Shown in pieces: positions 62,205 to 64,000 of a stretch of DNA of 64,000 bases. The position numbers and the translations under genes were made by a program. Location of the stretch: NCBI RefSeq assembly GCF_009828025.1, contig NZ_WTYA01000001.1, forward strand, positions 186,001 to 250,000, read 5' to 3'. The number at the start of each line of letters is the position of its first letter. The first letter of the stretch is position 1. Source of the stretch: Qipengyuania algicida (lineage in GTDB: Bacteria > Pseudomonadota > Alphaproteobacteria > Sphingomonadales > Sphingomonadaceae). A model generated the notes under the pieces. That model saw nothing but the letters and a program-made list of their open reading frames with translations, was not told where the DNA came from and did no database searches.

Positions 62205-63116
62205 TCAGACCGGCGTTGCAATCCCTGAGCCCAGTCGATCGAAATTGCGTGCCATCGCCTCAGCGGTGCGATCGGACAAGGCAATGAACACGCGGCGGCG
62301 GTCCTCCCCATCCTCTTCGCGCACCAGCAGCCCGGCTTCGACCATCTGCGCGATTCAGCGCAAAGCCATCGTCGCCGGAACCGCTGCGGCGATACACAGC
62401 GTGGATGCGGACACACGCTTGTGCTCGGCGCGCGCGGCCGTCAGGTCGAGCAGCATATCCCATGCCGGATCGGCAAACAGCTCAGCGCCGAGAAGTTCAT
62501 CGCGCAAACGGCGCTGGGCGATGATCTGCCGGACCAGCCGCGGATCGGGCAGCGGCGGGCGGGCATGGCGCCGTTGATTCTGCGCGTCGTGTGACATAGC
62601 ACGATAGGAGAGACTGGATGCCGCCAACCTCTCGCCTTGGTCCTCCATATCGCTTTCAGACGAAATACCCTCGAGCCGCGCCGCCAGCCGCCCGACTTCC
62701 TGCGTGAGCTTGAGCAGGGTCGAACGGTCCTGCGGGTCCAATTCACGCAGACGGCGCCCCGGCATTCGTGTCAGCGCCTCACCCAGCGCGACCAGCCGTT
62801 CGGCACGGCTCGGCCTGACCAGCAGGATCGGTCTGGACCATTCGAGGCAGGCGAACACGTCATCGAGCGCATCGTGCGAGGTGGCCACCACGAGTTGCGC
62901 GCCGGAGCGTCTGGCCCGCTCATCAAGGCGCAACAGCGCCACGTATTTCGAAGCATCGAGGGATGGTCAATCGACCAGCACCACGCCGCCGAGGACTCCC
63001 GCATCTGCGTCCACCAGCGTGCGGAGCGAGAGCCCCGCAGTCGGCACGAGCCCCGCGCTGCGCGCATCCTCCGCCATGATCGCGAGAGTTTCGGAACTAT
63101 CCCCAAAAAGCGACAC
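62205..63116 (-). pseudogene. Regulator of the sphingomonad winged-helix type, broken by two in-frame TGA codons
   Basis: One frame of 304 codons is intact except for TGA at codon 50 (62969-62967) and TGA at codon 254 (62357-62355). The text around them reads GVVLVD-stop-PSLDA and PATMALR-stop-IAQMVEAG. In relatives, as I remember them, these places hold Cys (LVDCP) and Trp (ALRWI), each one base from TGA. The C-terminal part (LLDLTAARAEHKRVS, then REEDGEDRRRVFIALSDR) is a MarR-like winged helix; the N-terminal part looks receiver-like. The presumed GTG start has no good ribosome binding site. No frameshift is present, so decay is recent or the stops are errors. Confidence 0.8.
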
Positions 63117-63285
63117 CGTTACAGCGAGTTGCGAGAGCCATGAGCCCTCTTCTTACACCGCGTCATCGCATCGATAGGCAGCCTGCGCCATGCGTGTTCC
63201 CCCTTGTTTCACAGAGAACAAAAGTCGAATGAGTCAAGAATGAGTACAGCAGAATCCTCCCGCCATTCGGGCGGTCCGTGAGGAC

Positions 63286-64000
63286 TCAATCCATGAACGG
63301 GTCGCGCACCAGGATCGTGTCTTCACGTTCGGGACTGGTCGAAATCAGCGCAACCGGTGTTTCGATCAATTCTTGGACGCGGCTGATATATTTGATCGCC
63401 TGCGCGGGCAGATCGGCCCAGCTGCGCGCACCCGCCGTGGTCTCGCGCCAGCCTTCCATTTCCTCGTAGATCGGCTCGACCGCGGCCTGATCGGCAGCGT
63501 GGGAAGGCAAATAGTCGAGAATCTTGCCGCGCAGCCGATAGCCGGTGCAGATCTTCACCATATCGAAGCCGTCGAGCACGTCGAGCTTGGTCAGCGCGAT
63601 CCCGGTGACGCCGCTGATCGCGCAGCTCTGGCGCACCAGCACCGCATCGAACCAGCCGCAGCGGCGCTTGCGCCCGGTGACGGTGCCGAATTCATGACCC
63701 CGCTCGCCCAGCTTCTGTCCGATCTCATCATCGAGCTCGGTCGGAAACGGACCGCTGCCGACGCGGGTGGTGTAAGCCTTGACAATTCCCAGCACGAAAC
63801 CGGTTGCGCCAGGCCCCAGCCCCGATCCGCTGGCAGCAGTGCCGCTGACGGTGTTGGAGCTGGTCACGAAGGGATAGGTGCCGTGATCGACATCGAGCAG
63901 CACGCCCTGCGCGCCTTCGAACAGGATGCGCGCGCCTGCCTTGCGCACCTTCTTCAGGCGCTTCCACACCGGCTGGGCGAAGCGCAGCACGAAGGGCGCA
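63286..64000 (-). CDS. purA: Adenylosuccinate synthetase, C-terminal part (start outside window)
   Basis: The frame is open to the last base, so the N-terminus lies beyond the window; 237 residues are visible. They contain [25 protein letters not shown], the [12 protein letters not shown] segment and the C-terminal [24 protein letters not shown] signature of PurA, which makes adenylosuccinate from IMP, Asp and GTP. The stop is followed by only a short CCGCC/GGCGG hairpin without a T-run. The adjacent upstream gene is unknown. Confidence 0.97.
   Translation of the reverse strand, partial: APFVLRFAQPVWKRLKKVRKAGARILFEGAQGVLLDVDHGTYPFVTSSNTVSGTAASGSGLGPGATGFVLGIVKAYTTRVGSGPFPTELDDEIGQKLGERGHEFGTVTGRKRRCGWFDAVLVRQSCAISGVTGIALTKLDVLDGFDMVKICTGYRLRGKILDYLPSHAADQAAVEPIYEEMEGWRETTAGARSWADLPAQAIKYISRVQELIETPVALISTSPEREDTILVRDPFMD

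Overview
The window looks like a chromosomal segment of a GC-rich alphaproteobacterium. The likely order is Sphingomonadales, probably Erythrobacteraceae or a close relative. This is inferred from protein style, the mdh-sucD-sucA-sucB-lpd order, the long RGG-rich S5 protein and the abundance of TonB and secreted-peptidase genes; no rRNA is present to confirm it. The standard code is in use, with many genes ending in TGA.

Layout. (1) 1-7365, plus strand: a 5'-truncated, AT-richer PQQ-type beta-propeller gene, a secreted M13 zinc peptidase, two small hypothetical genes, the RNA cyclic phosphodiesterase ThpR and an M3 peptidase lipoprotein. (2) 7378-12174, minus strand: a vitamin B12 uptake operon (TonB receptor, binding lipoprotein, permease, ATPase, each junction an ATGA overlap) behind a cobalamin riboswitch whose downstream leader can hide the receptor's ribosome binding site. 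(3) 12279-20347, plus: a small conserved gene and the TCA block mdh, sucD, sucA, sucB, lpdA; sucC is not here. (4) 20352-24891, plus: an epimerase-like protein, a SEDS-like membrane protein, an amidase, a PepSY protein and a TRIC channel. (5) 24901-28795, minus: two paralogous secreted proteins and a prolyl oligopeptidase.

(6) 28904-52284, all minus: the str-S10-spc-alpha ribosomal supercluster from rpsL to rplQ, with 26 ribosomal proteins plus fusA, tuf, secY, adk and rpoA. Non-ribosomal genes interrupt it three times: an SDR between tuf and rpsJ, an acyltransferase between rpmD and rplO, and an SRPBCC-SDR pair between adk and rpsM. Intrinsic terminators follow tuf, rpmD and rplQ. A terminator-like hairpin sits in the S10 leader. 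Candidate promoters precede rpsJ and rpsM. The interruptions therefore appear to divide the cluster into separate transcription units.

(7) 52285-57534: a less GC-rich patch with a DUF1311 protein and an unknown protein, a 28-bp perfect inverted repeat, a tandem PilZ protein with a small secreted partner, and a divergent winged-helix/transmembrane regulator. (8) 57565-64000: a LysR regulator divergent from the polyphosphate pair ppk-ppx, a regulator gene broken by two in-frame TGA codons, and the C-terminal part of purA.

No tRNA, rRNA, CRISPR array, insertion sequence, phage or defence genes were recognised. No clearly new multi-gene system was found. The most interesting signals are the double-TGA regulator, the RNA structures of the ribosomal cluster, the B12 leader and the reduced SEDS-like membrane protein.
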